NCBI RefSeq assembly: GCF_000716335.1
Contig: NZ_KL591012.1
Span: forward strand, 75,053 to 139,052
DNA from: Streptomyces sp. NRRL S-118
Lineage (GTDB): Bacteria > Actinomycetota > Actinomycetes > Streptomycetales > Streptomycetaceae
Direction: 5' to 3'
DNA length: 64,000 nt
The notes beneath the pieces were generated by a model. That model did no database searches. It had not been told where the DNA came from and saw only the letters and a list, made by a program, of their open reading frames with translations. Shown one piece after another: positions 41,722 to 50,472 of this stretch. Numbering within the stretch: the stretch's first letter is position 1; each line of letters opens with the position of its first letter. The translations under genes and the position numbers were made by a program.

Positions 41722-42387
41722 ATGCGCATTCCCGCGCACTCGGTATGCACGGCTATCCGCGACGACATCGTCTCCGGGGTCTTCGAGCGCGGCGGCCGGC
41801 TCACCGAGGAGCAGCTGGCGCGCCGCTACGGGGTCTCCCGCGTCCCCGTTCGCGAGGCCCTGCGCACCCTGGAGTCGGAGGGCTTCGTCACCACGCGCCG
41901 GCACATCGGGGCGTGCGTCGCCGAGCCGACCGAGCAGGAGGCCGCCGACCTGCTGGAGATCCGCGCCCTGCTCGAACCGCTCGGCGCGGCACGCGCCGCC
42001 CAGCGGCGCACCGAGGCGCACCTCAAGGTGCTGCGGGGCCTGGTCAGACTCGGTCAGGAGCGGGCGCGCCGGGGCCGGGGCGAGGACCTGCGCTCGCTCG
42101 GCGGCTGGTTCCACGAGACCCTCGCCCAGGCCTCCGGAAGCCCCGGACTGACCGCCCTGCTGACCCAGCTGCGGCACAAGATCGCATGGATGTACGTGGT
42201 CGAGGAGTCCGCGCAACCGGTGGAGGAGTGGGCCGAGCACGGCGCCATCGTCGACGCCGTGGCGCGCGGTGACGCGGAGCGGGCCAGGGCGCTCACCGCC
42301 CTGCACGCGGAGCGGTCCCGCGGGGCCCACCGGCTGCGTGTGAGGACTTCGCAACCTGACGTCAACACAGCGAGCGTCCGCAATTAA
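41722..42387 (+). CDS. GntR-family regulator, FadR/FCD type
   Basis: A 221-residue regulator. The winged helix (about 5-68) has GGRLTEEQLARRYGVSRVPV followed by REALRTLESEGFVTTRR. The FCD domain (about 80-205) has EIRALLEPLGAARAA, WFHETLAQASGSPGL and EEWAEHGAIVDAVARGD, with the Asp/His positions that hold a metal or carboxylate ligand in this class. GGAGG precedes the ATG by 7 nt. It stands alone beside ptsH (convergent), with no obvious target gene adjacent. Confidence 0.88.
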   Translation: MRIPAHSVCTAIRDDIVSGVFERGGRLTEEQLARRYGVSRVPVREALRTLESEGFVTTRRHIGACVAEPTEQEAADLLEIRALLEPLGAARAAQRRTEAHLKVLRGLVRLGQERARRGRGEDLRSLGGWFHETLAQASGSPGLTALLTQLRHKIAWMYVVEESAQPVEEWAEHGAIVDAVARGDAERARALTALHAERSRGAHRLRVRTSQPDVNTASVRN

Positions 42388-42475
42388 CAGCGGGGCCGTA
42401 TACAAAGAAGAGCAATTCCGCGGCGTGGATATTCCTGTCCAGCCCTGTCATTCACGTCCGCACCACGAAAACGGT

Positions 42476-42520
42476 GGAGCCGTACCGGCCCGGAATCGAA
42501 TTCCGTGGCGATACGGCTCC
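42476..42520. terminator. Terminator between gntR and ptsH
   Basis: GGAGCCGTA pairs with TACGGCTCC, and inside it GGAAT-CGA-ATTCC forms a second stem. The element lies between convergent genes. The remaining 195-bp gap holds nothing else. Confidence 0.65.
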
Positions 42521-42582
42521 GCCGCTCGTGTCCGGAAACCGGGAACGGCCGGGTAAAGCCCCGTCCCGGAAGTCCGGAAGAC

Positions 42583-42864
42583 TCAGACGGTCTCGGGGAG
42601 CTCTTCGAGACCCTCGGCGACCAGCTTCGCCAGACGGTCCAGGGCGGCGTCGGCACCCTCCGCGTCCGAAGCGAGCACGATCTCCTCGCCGCCCTGCGCG
42701 CCCAGGCCGAGCACCGCGAGCATCGAGGCGGCGTTCACCGGGTTTCCGCCGGCCTTGGCGATCGTGACGGGAACGCCGGAGGCCGTGGCGGCACGGACGA
42801 AGATGGAGGCGGGGCGGGCGTGCAGGCCCTCGGCCCAGCCGACGTTGACGCGGCGCTCAGCCAT
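42583..42864 (-). CDS. ptsH: HPr, phosphocarrier of the sugar phosphotransferase system
   Basis: A 93-residue HPr. The phospho-accepting His15 is in GLHARPAS and the regulatory serine site is Ser47 in NAASMLAVLGLGAQ. It carries phosphate from Enzyme I to sugar-specific Enzyme II proteins; in Streptomyces these import GlcNAc and fructose. Enzyme I is not in the window. Upstream of the ATG, a 16-bp element close to the DasR consensus (42888-42903) suggests control by N-acetylglucosamine through glucosamine-6-phosphate. Confidence 0.95.
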   Translation of the reverse strand: MAERRVNVGWAEGLHARPASIFVRAATASGVPVTIAKAGGNPVNAASMLAVLGLGAQGGEEIVLASDAEGADAALDRLAKLVAEGLEELPETV

Positions 42865-42887
42865 GGTGTTGCCCTTCGAGTTCAGGG

Positions 42888-42903
42888 GGTTGTCTAGACC
42901 ACT
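42888..42903 (-). promoter_or_regulatory. DasR-responsive element (dre)-like site of ptsH
   Basis: Read on the reverse strand it is AGTGGTCTAGACAACC, 14 of 16 bases of the palindromic dre consensus AGTGGTCTAGACCACT. It lies 24 bp upstream of the ptsH start, a normal place for DasR to control this gene. Confidence 0.75.
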
Positions 42904-42995
42904 CTCTCATGTTGTCCGGGGTGCGCGCGAACCTGATCATCCGGCCCTGTCCACAGCACCTCCGCGACCGGTGCCCCGCCCCGTACGCTGGCCCC

Positions 42996-45914
42996 ATGCG
43001 GACCCCGTCGGATCAGCCGGACCATGCGTACCCCGACCACTGGGAGGCCGACGTCGTACTGCGCGACGGCGGCACCGCGCGCATCAGGCCGATCACTCCC
43101 GATGACGCGGAACGCCTGGTCAGCTTCTACGAGCAGGTCTCCGACGAATCGAAGTACTACCGGTTTTTCGCACCCTACCCCCGCCTCTCCGCCAAGGACG
43201 TGCACCGCTTCACCCACCACGACTACGTGGACCGGGTGGGCCTGGCGGCCACGGTCGGCGACGACTTCATCGCCACCGTCCGCTACGACCGGATCGACGA
43301 CCGGGGGCACCCCGCGAGCGCGCCCGCCGACGAGGCCGAGGTCGCCTTCCTCGTCCAGGACGCCCACCAGGGGCGCGGCGTCGCCTCCGCGCTCCTGGAG
43401 CACATCGCGGCGGTCGCGCGCGAGCGGGACATCCGGCGCTTCGCGGCCGAGGTGCTGCCCGCCAACTCCAAGATGATCAAGGTCTTCACGGACGCCGGGT
43501 ACACCCAGAAGCGCAGTTTCGAGGACGGCGCCGTACGCCTCCACCTCGACCTGGAGCCCACCGACCGCTCCCTCGCCGTGCAGCGCGCCCGGGAGCAGCG
43601 CGCCGAGGCCCGGTCCGTGCAACGGCTCCTGGCCCCCGGATCGGTCGCCGTCATCGGTGCCGGCCGCACCCACGGCGGGGTCGGTCGCACGGTCCTGCGC
43701 AACCTCCTCGACGCCGGGTACACCGGCCGCACCTACGCCGTGAACCGCGCCCTGCCGGAGGGGCGCAGCGAGATGGAGGGCGTCCCGGCCTTCCGTTCCG
43801 TCGGCGACATCGGCGAGCCCGTCGATCTCGCCATCGTCGCCGTACCGGCCGAGCGGGTCCCGGAGGTCCTCGCCGACTGCGGCGAGCACGGCGTCCAGGG
43901 GCTGGTCGTCCTCTCCGCCGGATACGCCGAACAGGGCGCCGCCGGACGGGAGCGCCAGCGGGAACTGGTCCGCCAGGCCCGCACGTACGGCATGCGCGTC
44001 ATCGGCCCCAACGCCTTCGGTGTCATCAACACCGCGCCCGGCGTGCGGCTGAACGCGTCCCTCGCGCCGCATTCCCCGGCACAGGGCCGCATCGGCCTGT
44101 TCACCCAGTCCGGCGCGATCGGCATCGCGCTGCTCTCCGGACTGCACCGGCGCGGCGCGGGCCTGTCGACCTTCGTCTCCGCGGGCAACCGCGCCGATGT
44201 GTCGGGCAACGACATCCTGCAGTACTGGTACGACGACCCCGACACGGACGTCGCCCTGATGTACCTCGAATCGATCGGCAACCCGCGCAAGTTCACGCGC
44301 CTCGCCCGCCGCACGGCGGCCGTCAAACCCGTGGTCGTGGTGCAGGGTGCCCGCCACGGGGGCAGCGCCCCGCCGGGCCACGCGGTGCCGGTCACCCGCA
44401 TCCCGTACGCCACGGTCTCCGCCCTGCTGCGGCAGGCGGGCGTCATCCGCGTCGACACCGTCACCGAGCTCGTCGACGCGGGCCTGCTGCTCGCCGGGCA
44501 GCCGCTCCCCGCCGGGCCGCGCGTGGCGATCCTCGGCAATTCCGAGTCGCTCGGCCTGCTCACGTACGACGCGTGCCTCACCGAGGGCCTGCGGCCGCTC
44601 CGGCCGCGCGACCTGACGACCGCCGCCACGCCGCAGGACTTCCGCGCCGCGCTCTCCGAGGCCCTGCGGGACGACGCGTGCGACGCCGTCGTGGTGACCG
44701 CCATCCCCTGGGTCGGCGATAACGGGGTGACCGAGTCGGGCGACGGCGAGGTTCTGGCGGCCGCCCTGCGGGCCGCCTCCGCCACCGCTCCGGCGAAGCC
44801 GGTCCTGGTGGTCCACGTCGAGATGGGCGCCCTCGCCGACGCCCTGGCGGCCGCCACCAGCACGGCGCCCCCGCCCCCCGGCCCCGCCGTCCACCCGGCT
44901 CCGGAGCCCCCGGCACCCGCCGGAACCCCGCATCCCGCACCCGCCGACACCCCGCACCCCGCGCGCACGGAACCAGCCGAACCAGCGGGACCCGCCGGCC
45001 CCGCCCCGGAAGCCGGCGGTACCCCGGGCCCCCGGGAGAGCCGCATCCCCGCGTACCCCGCCGCCGAGCGGGCCGCACGGGCGCTCGCCGAGGCCGTGCG
45101 GTACGCACAGTGGCGGCGGCAGGCGGCCGAGCCGGGCCGGGTGCCGCATTACGAGGGCATCGACGAGGCGGGTGCCGCCGCCCAGATCGAGCGGGCGCTC
45201 GGTGAGGGCGACGGCGTGGGGGAGCGGGGCGTCACCCTGGACCCCGCGGCCACCCGCGAGCTGCTCGGCCGGTACGGCATCGACGTACGCCCCGCCCTCG
45301 CCGCCCCGACGCCGGACGCCGCCGTCCGCGCCGCCGGGCACCTCGGCTACCCCGTCGCCCTCAAGACCACCGCGCCCCACCTGCGCCACCGCCCCGACCT
45401 CGGCGGCGTACGCCTCGACCTGGCCACCGAGGAGCAGCTCCGCACCGCGTACGCCGAGCTGACCCAGACCCTCGGCAAGCCCGAGGAGCTCCAGCCCGTC
45501 GTCCAGCCCATGGCGCCGCGCGGCGTGGACACCGTCGTGCGCGCCGCCCTCGACCCCGCCGTCGGAGCCGTCCTGTCGTTCGGCCTCGCCGGCGCCCCCT
45601 CCGAGCTGCTCGGCGACACCGCGCACCGGCTCGTCCCGGCCACCGAGCGGGACGTCGCCGAACAGATCCGCTCCATCCGCGCCGCGCCGCTGCTGTTCGG
45701 CTGGCGCGGCGCCGACCCCGTCGACACCTCCGCCCTGGAGGAGCTGCTCCTGCGCGTGTCCCGGCTGGTCGACGACCACCCGGAGATCGTCGCCATCGGC
45801 CTGGAGCCGGTGGTCGTCGCGCCGCGCGGCCTGTCCGTCCTCGGCGCCACCGTCCGCCTCGCCCCGCCCCCCGCCCGCACCGACCTCGGGCCACGACGTC
45901 TCCCCAGCTACTGA
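42996..45914 (+). CDS. GNAT/NDP-forming acyl-CoA synthetase fusion, PatA/Pat-like protein lysine acetyltransferase
   Basis: A 972-residue protein. The GNAT domain comes first (about 18-190), with the acetyl-CoA loop DAHQGRGVASALLEH (122-136). Next are the CoA-binding and succinyl-CoA-synthetase-like domains (about 208-610; GSVAVIGAGRTHGGVGRTVL and FTQSGAIGIALLSGLHRRG). A Pro/Ala-rich insert (about 625-690) leads to an ATP-grasp domain (about 735-960; YPVALKTTAPHLRHRPDLGG). E. coli PatZ has the reverse order, GNAT last. Such proteins acetylate lysines, for instance of acetyl-CoA synthetase. A TACGCT -10 lies 6 nt before the ATG, so the message is probably leaderless. Confidence 0.85.
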   Translation: MRTPSDQPDHAYPDHWEADVVLRDGGTARIRPITPDDAERLVSFYEQVSDESKYYRFFAPYPRLSAKDVHRFTHHDYVDRVGLAATVGDDFIATVRYDRIDDRGHPASAPADEAEVAFLVQDAHQGRGVASALLEHIAAVARERDIRRFAAEVLPANSKMIKVFTDAGYTQKRSFEDGAVRLHLDLEPTDRSLAVQRAREQRAEARSVQRLLAPGSVAVIGAGRTHGGVGRTVLRNLLDAGYTGRTYAVNRALPEGRSEMEGVPAFRSVGDIGEPVDLAIVAVPAERVPEVLADCGEHGVQGLVVLSAGYAEQGAAGRERQRELVRQARTYGMRVIGPNAFGVINTAPGVRLNASLAPHSPAQGRIGLFTQSGAIGIALLSGLHRRGAGLSTFVSAGNRADVSGNDILQYWYDDPDTDVALMYLESIGNPRKFTRLARRTAAVKPVVVVQGARHGGSAPPGHAVPVTRIPYATVSALLRQAGVIRVDTVTELVDAGLLLAGQPLPAGPRVAILGNSESLGLLTYDACLTEGLRPLRPRDLTTAATPQDFRAALSEALRDDACDAVVVTAIPWVGDNGVTESGDGEVLAAALRAASATAPAKPVLVVHVEMGALADALAAATSTAPPPPGPAVHPAPEPPAPAGTPHPAPADTPHPARTEPAEPAGPAGPAPEAGGTPGPRESRIPAYPAAERAARALAEAVRYAQWRRQAAEPGRVPHYEGIDEAGAAAQIERALGEGDGVGERGVTLDPAATRELLGRYGIDVRPALAAPTPDAAVRAAGHLGYPVALKTTAPHLRHRPDLGGVRLDLATEEQLRTAYAELTQTLGKPEELQPVVQPMAPRGVDTVVRAALDPAVGAVLSFGLAGAPSELLGDTAHRLVPATERDVAEQIRSIRAAPLLFGWRGADPVDTSALEELLLRVSRLVDDHPEIVAIGLEPVVVAPRGLSVLGATVRLAPPPARTDLGPRRLPSY

Positions 45915-45942
45915 GGGGGACGGGCCTGGCCGACCGGCCCCG

Positions 45943-45955
45943 TAGGATGGAGCCC
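45943..45955 (+). promoter_or_regulatory. Leaderless promoter of the DUF5998 gene
   Basis: TAGGAT (45943-45948), a strong Streptomyces -10 form, ends 7 nt before the ATG at 45956. It rules against the in-frame ATG at 45947, which overlaps it. Confidence 0.6.
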
Positions 45956-46540
45956 ATGGCGAAGACCGGTACGACGACCCAGGGGCTGCGCGCGGCGATC
46001 GAGCGCAGCGGCTACTACCCGGCCCTCGTGGCCGAGGCGGTGGAGGCCGCCGTCGGCGGCGAGTCGATCGCGTCGTACCTGGTCCACCAGGAGACCACCT
46101 TCGACAACAACGAGGTGCGCCGCCACGTCACCGTCCTGGTGCTGACCTCCACCCGCTTCATCGTCAGCCACACCGACGAGCAGAACGCCGACACCAGCTC
46201 CCCGACGCCGTACGCGACCACCTCCACCGAGTCCGTCAAGCTCGGCCGGATCTCGTCCGTCGTCCTCAGCCGGGTCGTCGCCAATCCCGAGTCCTACACC
46301 CCGGGCACCCTGCCCCGCGAGGTCGTGCTGAACATCGGCTGGGGCGCCGTCTCCCGCATCGACCTGGAGCCCGCCGCCTGCGGCGACCCGAACTGCGAGG
46401 CCGACCACGGCTACACCGGCAACTCCACGGCCGACGACCTGAGCCTGCGGGTCAGCGAGGCCGGTGACGGTCCCGAGACGGTCCGCCAGGCCCTCGCGTT
46501 CGCGCAGGCCCTGTCCGAAGCCACCGCGGCCACGCGCTGA
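45956..46540 (+). CDS. DUF5998 protein
   Basis: A 194-residue conserved actinobacterial protein without signal or membrane segment. Features are RAAIERSGYYPALVAEAVEA at the start, a strand-rich centre (NEVRRHVTVLVLTSTRFIVS) and CGDPNCEADHG near residue 145, whose two cysteines and histidine could bind metal. Function unknown. Its stop overlaps the ATG of the phosphodiesterase gene by one base, so both are in one operon. The start is set by the leaderless promoter. Confidence 0.8.
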   Translation: MAKTGTTTQGLRAAIERSGYYPALVAEAVEAAVGGESIASYLVHQETTFDNNEVRRHVTVLVLTSTRFIVSHTDEQNADTSSPTPYATTSTESVKLGRISSVVLSRVVANPESYTPGTLPREVVLNIGWGAVSRIDLEPAACGDPNCEADHGYTGNSTADDLSLRVSEAGDGPETVRQALAFAQALSEATAATR

Positions 46541-47781
46541 TGGGGCAGACCACGACCACGGCCTCCGCCTGGCCCGACGATCCGGTACCGCGCCCGGGCT
46601 CCGCGGCATGGGGATACTCCACCGCGCTCGCCGTCGACAGCGCGCCCGTGCCCGAGTACGGCTCCGGCTCCCTCGCCGACCTGCTGCCGACCCTCGCCGC
46701 CGCCCAGGGCGTACCGGGCTGCGAGCACCGCATTGCCGAGCTGGCCCCCGCCGACCGGAACTGCGTGTTCCTGATCGACGGGCTGGGCTGGGAGCAGATC
46801 AAGGCCCACCCGGACGAGGCGCCCTTCCTCACCTCGCTGCTCGCCGGCTCGCGCGGCGGTACCGGCCGGCCCCTGACCGCGGGGTTCCCCGCCACCACCG
46901 CGACCTCGCTGGCCTCCGTCGGTACGGGCCTGCCGCCCGGCGAGCACGGACTGGCCGGCTACACCGTGCGCGACCCCGCCACGGGCGAGCTGATGAACCA
47001 GCTGCGCTGGCGGCCCTGGACCTCGCCGCACGCCTGGCAGCCGTACCCGACGGTCTTCCAGCTCGCCGACGCGGCGGGCGTCCACACCGCCCAGGTCTCG
47101 TCCCCGGCCTTCCAGGACACTCCGCTGACGAAGATCGCGCTGAGCGGCGGAACGTTTCACGGCCGCCTCTCGGGCGACGAGCGCATGGACTTCGCCGCCG
47201 AGCAGCTCGCCGCCGGCGACCGGTCGCTGGTGTACACGTACTACAGCGAGCTCGACGGCAGCGGCCACCGCCACGGCATCGACTCCGACTCCTGGCGCGG
47301 TCAGCTCATGTGCGTCGACCGGCTCGTCCAGCGACTGGCCGAGCAACTCCCGTCGCGCGCCGCGCTGTACGTGACCGCCGACCACGGCATGGTGGACATC
47401 CCGTTCGACGAGCAGTCCCGGATCGACTTCGACGAGGACTGGGAGCTGCGTGCCGGAGTCGCCCTGCTGGGCGGCGAGGGCAGGGCCCGCCACGTCTACG
47501 CCGTCCCGGGCGCCCAGGCCGACGTACTGGCCTGCTGGCGCGAGGTGCTCGGCGAGCAGTTCTGGGTGGCGAGCCGCGAGGAGGCGATCGCGGCGGGCTG
47601 GTTCGGGCCCCGGATCGACGAGCGGGTGCACGGCCGGATCGGTGACGTCGTCGCCGCCGCGCACGACGACGTCGTGATCACCGCGTCCGTCAACGAGCCG
47701 CACGAGTCGGCCATGGCCGGCATGCACGGCTCGATGACCCCCGCCGAGCAGCTCGTCCCGCTCCTCGAAGTACGCTCCTGA
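46540..47781 (+). CDS. Alkaline-phosphatase-superfamily phosphodiesterase/nucleotide pyrophosphatase-like enzyme
   Basis: A 413-residue protein of the type I phosphodiesterase (NPP-like) class. The first metal site is CVFLIDGLGWEQI, the nucleophile is the Thr in GFPATTATSLASVGTG, and the other ligands are in YYSELDGSGHRHG (Asp and His), YVTADHGMVD (Asp-His) and MHGSMTPAEQL (His). It should hydrolyse phosphodiester or pyrophosphate bonds using two zinc ions. No clear signal peptide is seen, so it is probably cytosolic. It is coupled to the DUF5998 gene and followed 86 bp later by tdk. Confidence 0.85.
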   Translation: MGQTTTTASAWPDDPVPRPGSAAWGYSTALAVDSAPVPEYGSGSLADLLPTLAAAQGVPGCEHRIAELAPADRNCVFLIDGLGWEQIKAHPDEAPFLTSLLAGSRGGTGRPLTAGFPATTATSLASVGTGLPPGEHGLAGYTVRDPATGELMNQLRWRPWTSPHAWQPYPTVFQLADAAGVHTAQVSSPAFQDTPLTKIALSGGTFHGRLSGDERMDFAAEQLAAGDRSLVYTYYSELDGSGHRHGIDSDSWRGQLMCVDRLVQRLAEQLPSRAALYVTADHGMVDIPFDEQSRIDFDEDWELRAGVALLGGEGRARHVYAVPGAQADVLACWREVLGEQFWVASREEAIAAGWFGPRIDERVHGRIGDVVAAAHDDVVITASVNEPHESAMAGMHGSMTPAEQLVPLLEVRS

Positions 47782-47867
47782 ACCGCGGACAGACCCAGAC
47801 AGAGCCAGAAAAACCCCGGCAATCCGGCGCCCCCGGCCCACCTGACCCGAAAGGTCGTCACTTCCCC

Positions 47868-48548
47868 ATGCCCGAGTTGGTGTTCTTCTCCGGAACGATG
47901 GACTGCGGAAAGAGCACCCTCGCTCTTCAGATCGAGCACAACCGCTCCGCCCGGGGCCTGCAGGGCATGATCTTCACCCGCGACGACCGCGCGGGCGAGG
48001 GCAAGCTCTCCTCGCGGCTCGGCCTGGTCACGGACGCCGTCGAGGCCGCCGAGGGCTTCGACTTCTACGCGTACCTCGTCCGCCACCTCAGCAAGGGCGG
48101 CCGGTGCGACTACGTCATCGCCGACGAGGCGCAGTTCCTCGCGCCGGAGCAGATCGACCAGCTCGCCCGGGTCGTCGACGACCTCGAGCTCGACGTCTTC
48201 GCCTTCGGCATCACCACCGACTTCCGCTCCAAGCTCTTCCCCGGCTCCCAGCGGCTGCTGGAACTGGCCGACCGCGTCGAGCGTCTACAGGTCGAGGCGT
48301 TGTGCTGGTGCGGTGCGCGCGCCACGCACAACGCGCGCACCGTCGGTGGCGAGATGGTCGTCGAGGGCGCCCAGGTCGTCGTCGGTGACGTCGACGTCGA
48401 CGCCGGGAACGAGATCGGGTACGAGGTGCTGTGCCGGCGCCACCACCGGCGCCGGATGACGGCCGCGACCGCCCGCGCGGCGGCCCTGTCCCCGGACGTC
48501 CTGCCGGTCGCGGACGAGATCAGCGCGGGGCCGACCGCACGATCGTGA
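47868..48548 (+). CDS. tdk: Thymidine kinase
   Basis: A 226-residue type II thymidine kinase. It phosphorylates thymidine with ATP for dTTP salvage. P-loop GTMDCGKST (9-17), the Walker B-like DEAQFL and the lasso/zinc cysteines in ALCWCGARATHNAR and VLCRRHHRRR are present; the last site has a CxxHH form in place of CxxC or CxxH. The C-terminal tail beyond about residue 195 is poorly conserved and overlaps the end of the convergent VOC gene by 29 nt. Confidence 0.93.
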   Translation: MPELVFFSGTMDCGKSTLALQIEHNRSARGLQGMIFTRDDRAGEGKLSSRLGLVTDAVEAAEGFDFYAYLVRHLSKGGRCDYVIADEAQFLAPEQIDQLARVVDDLELDVFAFGITTDFRSKLFPGSQRLLELADRVERLQVEALCWCGARATHNARTVGGEMVVEGAQVVVGDVDVDAGNEIGYEVLCRRHHRRRMTAATARAAALSPDVLPVADEISAGPTARS

Positions 48549-49293
48549 ACACCGCGCCCTCCGGGTCCGCGACCGTCGCGTGGCGACCGGCGGCATCGTC
48601 GCGCGGCGGCTGCAGGACCTGGCCGCCCAGCTCGGTCACCCGGCGCGCCGCGTCGTCCGTGTCCGTCACCTCGAACCAGGTCATCCAGTGCGCGCCCCGG
48701 TCGCGGGGCAGCGCGGCGCCGACACCGTGCAGCGAGGCCACCGGGCGGTCGCCGGTCCTCAGCGTCACCAGGTCGAGATCGGCCGAGACCAGCGGTTCGA
48801 GCTCGTAGCCGAACACCGTCTTGTAGAACTTGCTGACCGACTCCGTCTCCTGCGTCAGCAGCTCGTTCCAGGCGGGCGTGCCGTGTCTGCCGCCCACCGC
48901 CGTCCCGAGGTGGGCGGCCGGCTCCCAGACCCCGAAGACGGCCCCCGTCGGGTCGGAGCAGATCACCATGCGGCCGGCGTCGGCGGCGTCCAGCGGCCCC
49001 ACGGCGACCGTGCCGCCGCTGCACCGGATCGCTTCGGCGGTCTCGCCGGCGTCGGCCGACGCCAGGTACGGGGTCCAGGCGACCGGCAGGCCGCGGTCGG
49101 CCGGGAGCCGCCCGATGCCGGCGACTTCCTCGCCGTCGAGCAGTCCGCGCACGTACGGGCCGAGCTGCTGGGGACCGGGCCGGAAGCTCCAGCCGAACAG
49201 CCCCCCGTAGAACTCCTGCGTCGTGTCAAGGTCGCGCACCATCAAACTCACCCAGCAGGGTGTACCGGGCTTGTGCCGAGCCGCCTCGGTCAT
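48520..49293 (-). CDS. VOC-superfamily (glyoxalase/bleomycin-resistance fold) protein, two-domain
   Basis: A 257-residue protein of two similar beta-alpha-beta modules. Module 1 has GTPCWVSLMVRDLDTTQEFY and GLFGWSF; module 2 has GTPAWNELLTQETESVSKFY and VFGYELEP, and ends DPEGAVFTIVRS. This is the usual build of Streptomyces VOC proteins of unknown substrate. Canonical metal ligands are not obvious. Start at ATG 49293 with GGAG nine bases upstream; a GTG two codons earlier is possible. It converges on tdk with overlapping ends. Confidence 0.85.
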   Translation of the reverse strand: MTEAARHKPGTPCWVSLMVRDLDTTQEFYGGLFGWSFRPGPQQLGPYVRGLLDGEEVAGIGRLPADRGLPVAWTPYLASADAGETAEAIRCSGGTVAVGPLDAADAGRMVICSDPTGAVFGVWEPAAHLGTAVGGRHGTPAWNELLTQETESVSKFYKTVFGYELEPLVSADLDLVTLRTGDRPVASLHGVGAALPRDRGAHWMTWFEVTDTDDAARRVTELGGQVLQPPRDDAAGRHATVADPEGAVFTIVRSAPR

Positions 49294-49523
49294 CGTCACT
49301 CTCTCCTCGGACCATCGGTCGTGGCCGTGCAGGGGGGACCGGACGTGCGGACCGTTCGGGTGCCGGCCTCACGCCTCGTCAGATGCTTGCACCACCGGCC
49401 GCGCAGTGCGTCCCGGCCGCGCCGGGATGTGGCGCGATCCCGCAGGAGGATGCCCGATTTTTCGTTGCCCATCCGCCCTGCGGCACGCACCGCGGGGGCC
49501 GTGTCTGCGGGAGGATGGCACAT

Positions 49524-50360
49524 ATGAACCCCATCATTTCCGCATCCGAACTGGCGGCCGAGCTCGCCGGGCCCCGTCCGCCGGTCCTTCTTGACGTCCG
49601 CTACCAGCTCGGAGCCCCGCCCGGACGCCCGGCGTACGAGGCGGGGCACATCCCCGGCGCGGTGTACGTGGACCTGGACTCGGAACTGGCCGGCACGCCC
49701 GGCGCCGGGGGCCGCGGGGGCCGGCATCCCCTGCCCGACGTGGCGGAGTTCGGCGCGGTGATGCGCCGGGCCGGTGTCTCGGCGTCGTCACGGGTGGTCG
49801 CGTACGACGGCGGTCAGGGATGGGCTGCGGCCCGCGCGTGGTGGCTGCTGCGCTGGGCGGGACACCAGGACGTACAGGTGCTCGACGGCGGTCTGGAGGC
49901 GTGGCGGGGCGAGCTGTCGACGGCGACGCCCACACCGCCCGTCGGCGACTTCACGCCACGGCCGGGCGCCCTGCCGCTGCTGGACGCGGACGGGGCAGCG
50001 GAACTGGCCCGGACGGGCCTCCTGCTGGACGCGCGGGCGGCGGAGCGCTACCGGGGCGATGTGGAGCCGATCGACCCGGTGGCCGGCCACATCCCGGGCG
50101 CGGTGTCGGCCCCGACCATGGAGAACGTCGACGGGGAGGGCCGCTTCCTGCCGGCCGAGGCGCTGGCCGCCCGTTTCAAGACGCTGGGTGCGGCGGACGC
50201 CCCCCAGGTCGGTGTCTACTGCGGTTCCGGTGTGTCGGCCGCGCAGCAGATCGTGGCCCTGGAGATCGCCGGCATCCGGGCGGCCCTCTACGCCGGCTCC
50301 TGGTCCGACTGGGTCAGCGACTCCACCCGCCCCGTCGCCAAGGGTCCGGACCGCGGCTGA
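49524..50360 (+). CDS. Two-domain rhodanese, thiosulfate/3-mercaptopyruvate sulfurtransferase
   Basis: A 278-residue cytosolic enzyme. The N-terminal rhodanese domain is inactive, with Asp in place of Cys (VVAYDGGQGWAAARAWW). The C-terminal domain has the active loop VYCGSGVSAAQQ with catalytic Cys around residue 233. The loop CGSGVSA matches mercaptopyruvate sulfurtransferases (CGSGVTA) better than thiosulfate enzymes (CRKGVTA), so 3-mercaptopyruvate is the better guess. The ATG follows GGGAGGA. It is convergent with sepH. Confidence 0.88.
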   Translation: MNPIISASELAAELAGPRPPVLLDVRYQLGAPPGRPAYEAGHIPGAVYVDLDSELAGTPGAGGRGGRHPLPDVAEFGAVMRRAGVSASSRVVAYDGGQGWAAARAWWLLRWAGHQDVQVLDGGLEAWRGELSTATPTPPVGDFTPRPGALPLLDADGAAELARTGLLLDARAAERYRGDVEPIDPVAGHIPGAVSAPTMENVDGEGRFLPAEALAARFKTLGAADAPQVGVYCGSGVSAAQQIVALEIAGIRAALYAGSWSDWVSDSTRPVAKGPDRG

Positions 50361-50472
50361 CCGGCCCACGGTCGTGCCGGGTGGCCCGTACAGGACCGCC
50401 CGGCGCCCGGAGGTGCACACCGCGGGCACCGGGCAGCGGGAGTTGCTCCGGTGGTCGCTCCTGCTGCCGCGC

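Noticed and set aside
42894..45779. 961-codon open frame on the reverse strand opposite the GNAT/acyl-CoA synthetase gene
   Set aside because: High GC keeps the opposite frame free of stops. Its translation is Gly/Val/Arg/Glu-rich without a recognisable domain, while the forward frame has complete family motifs.
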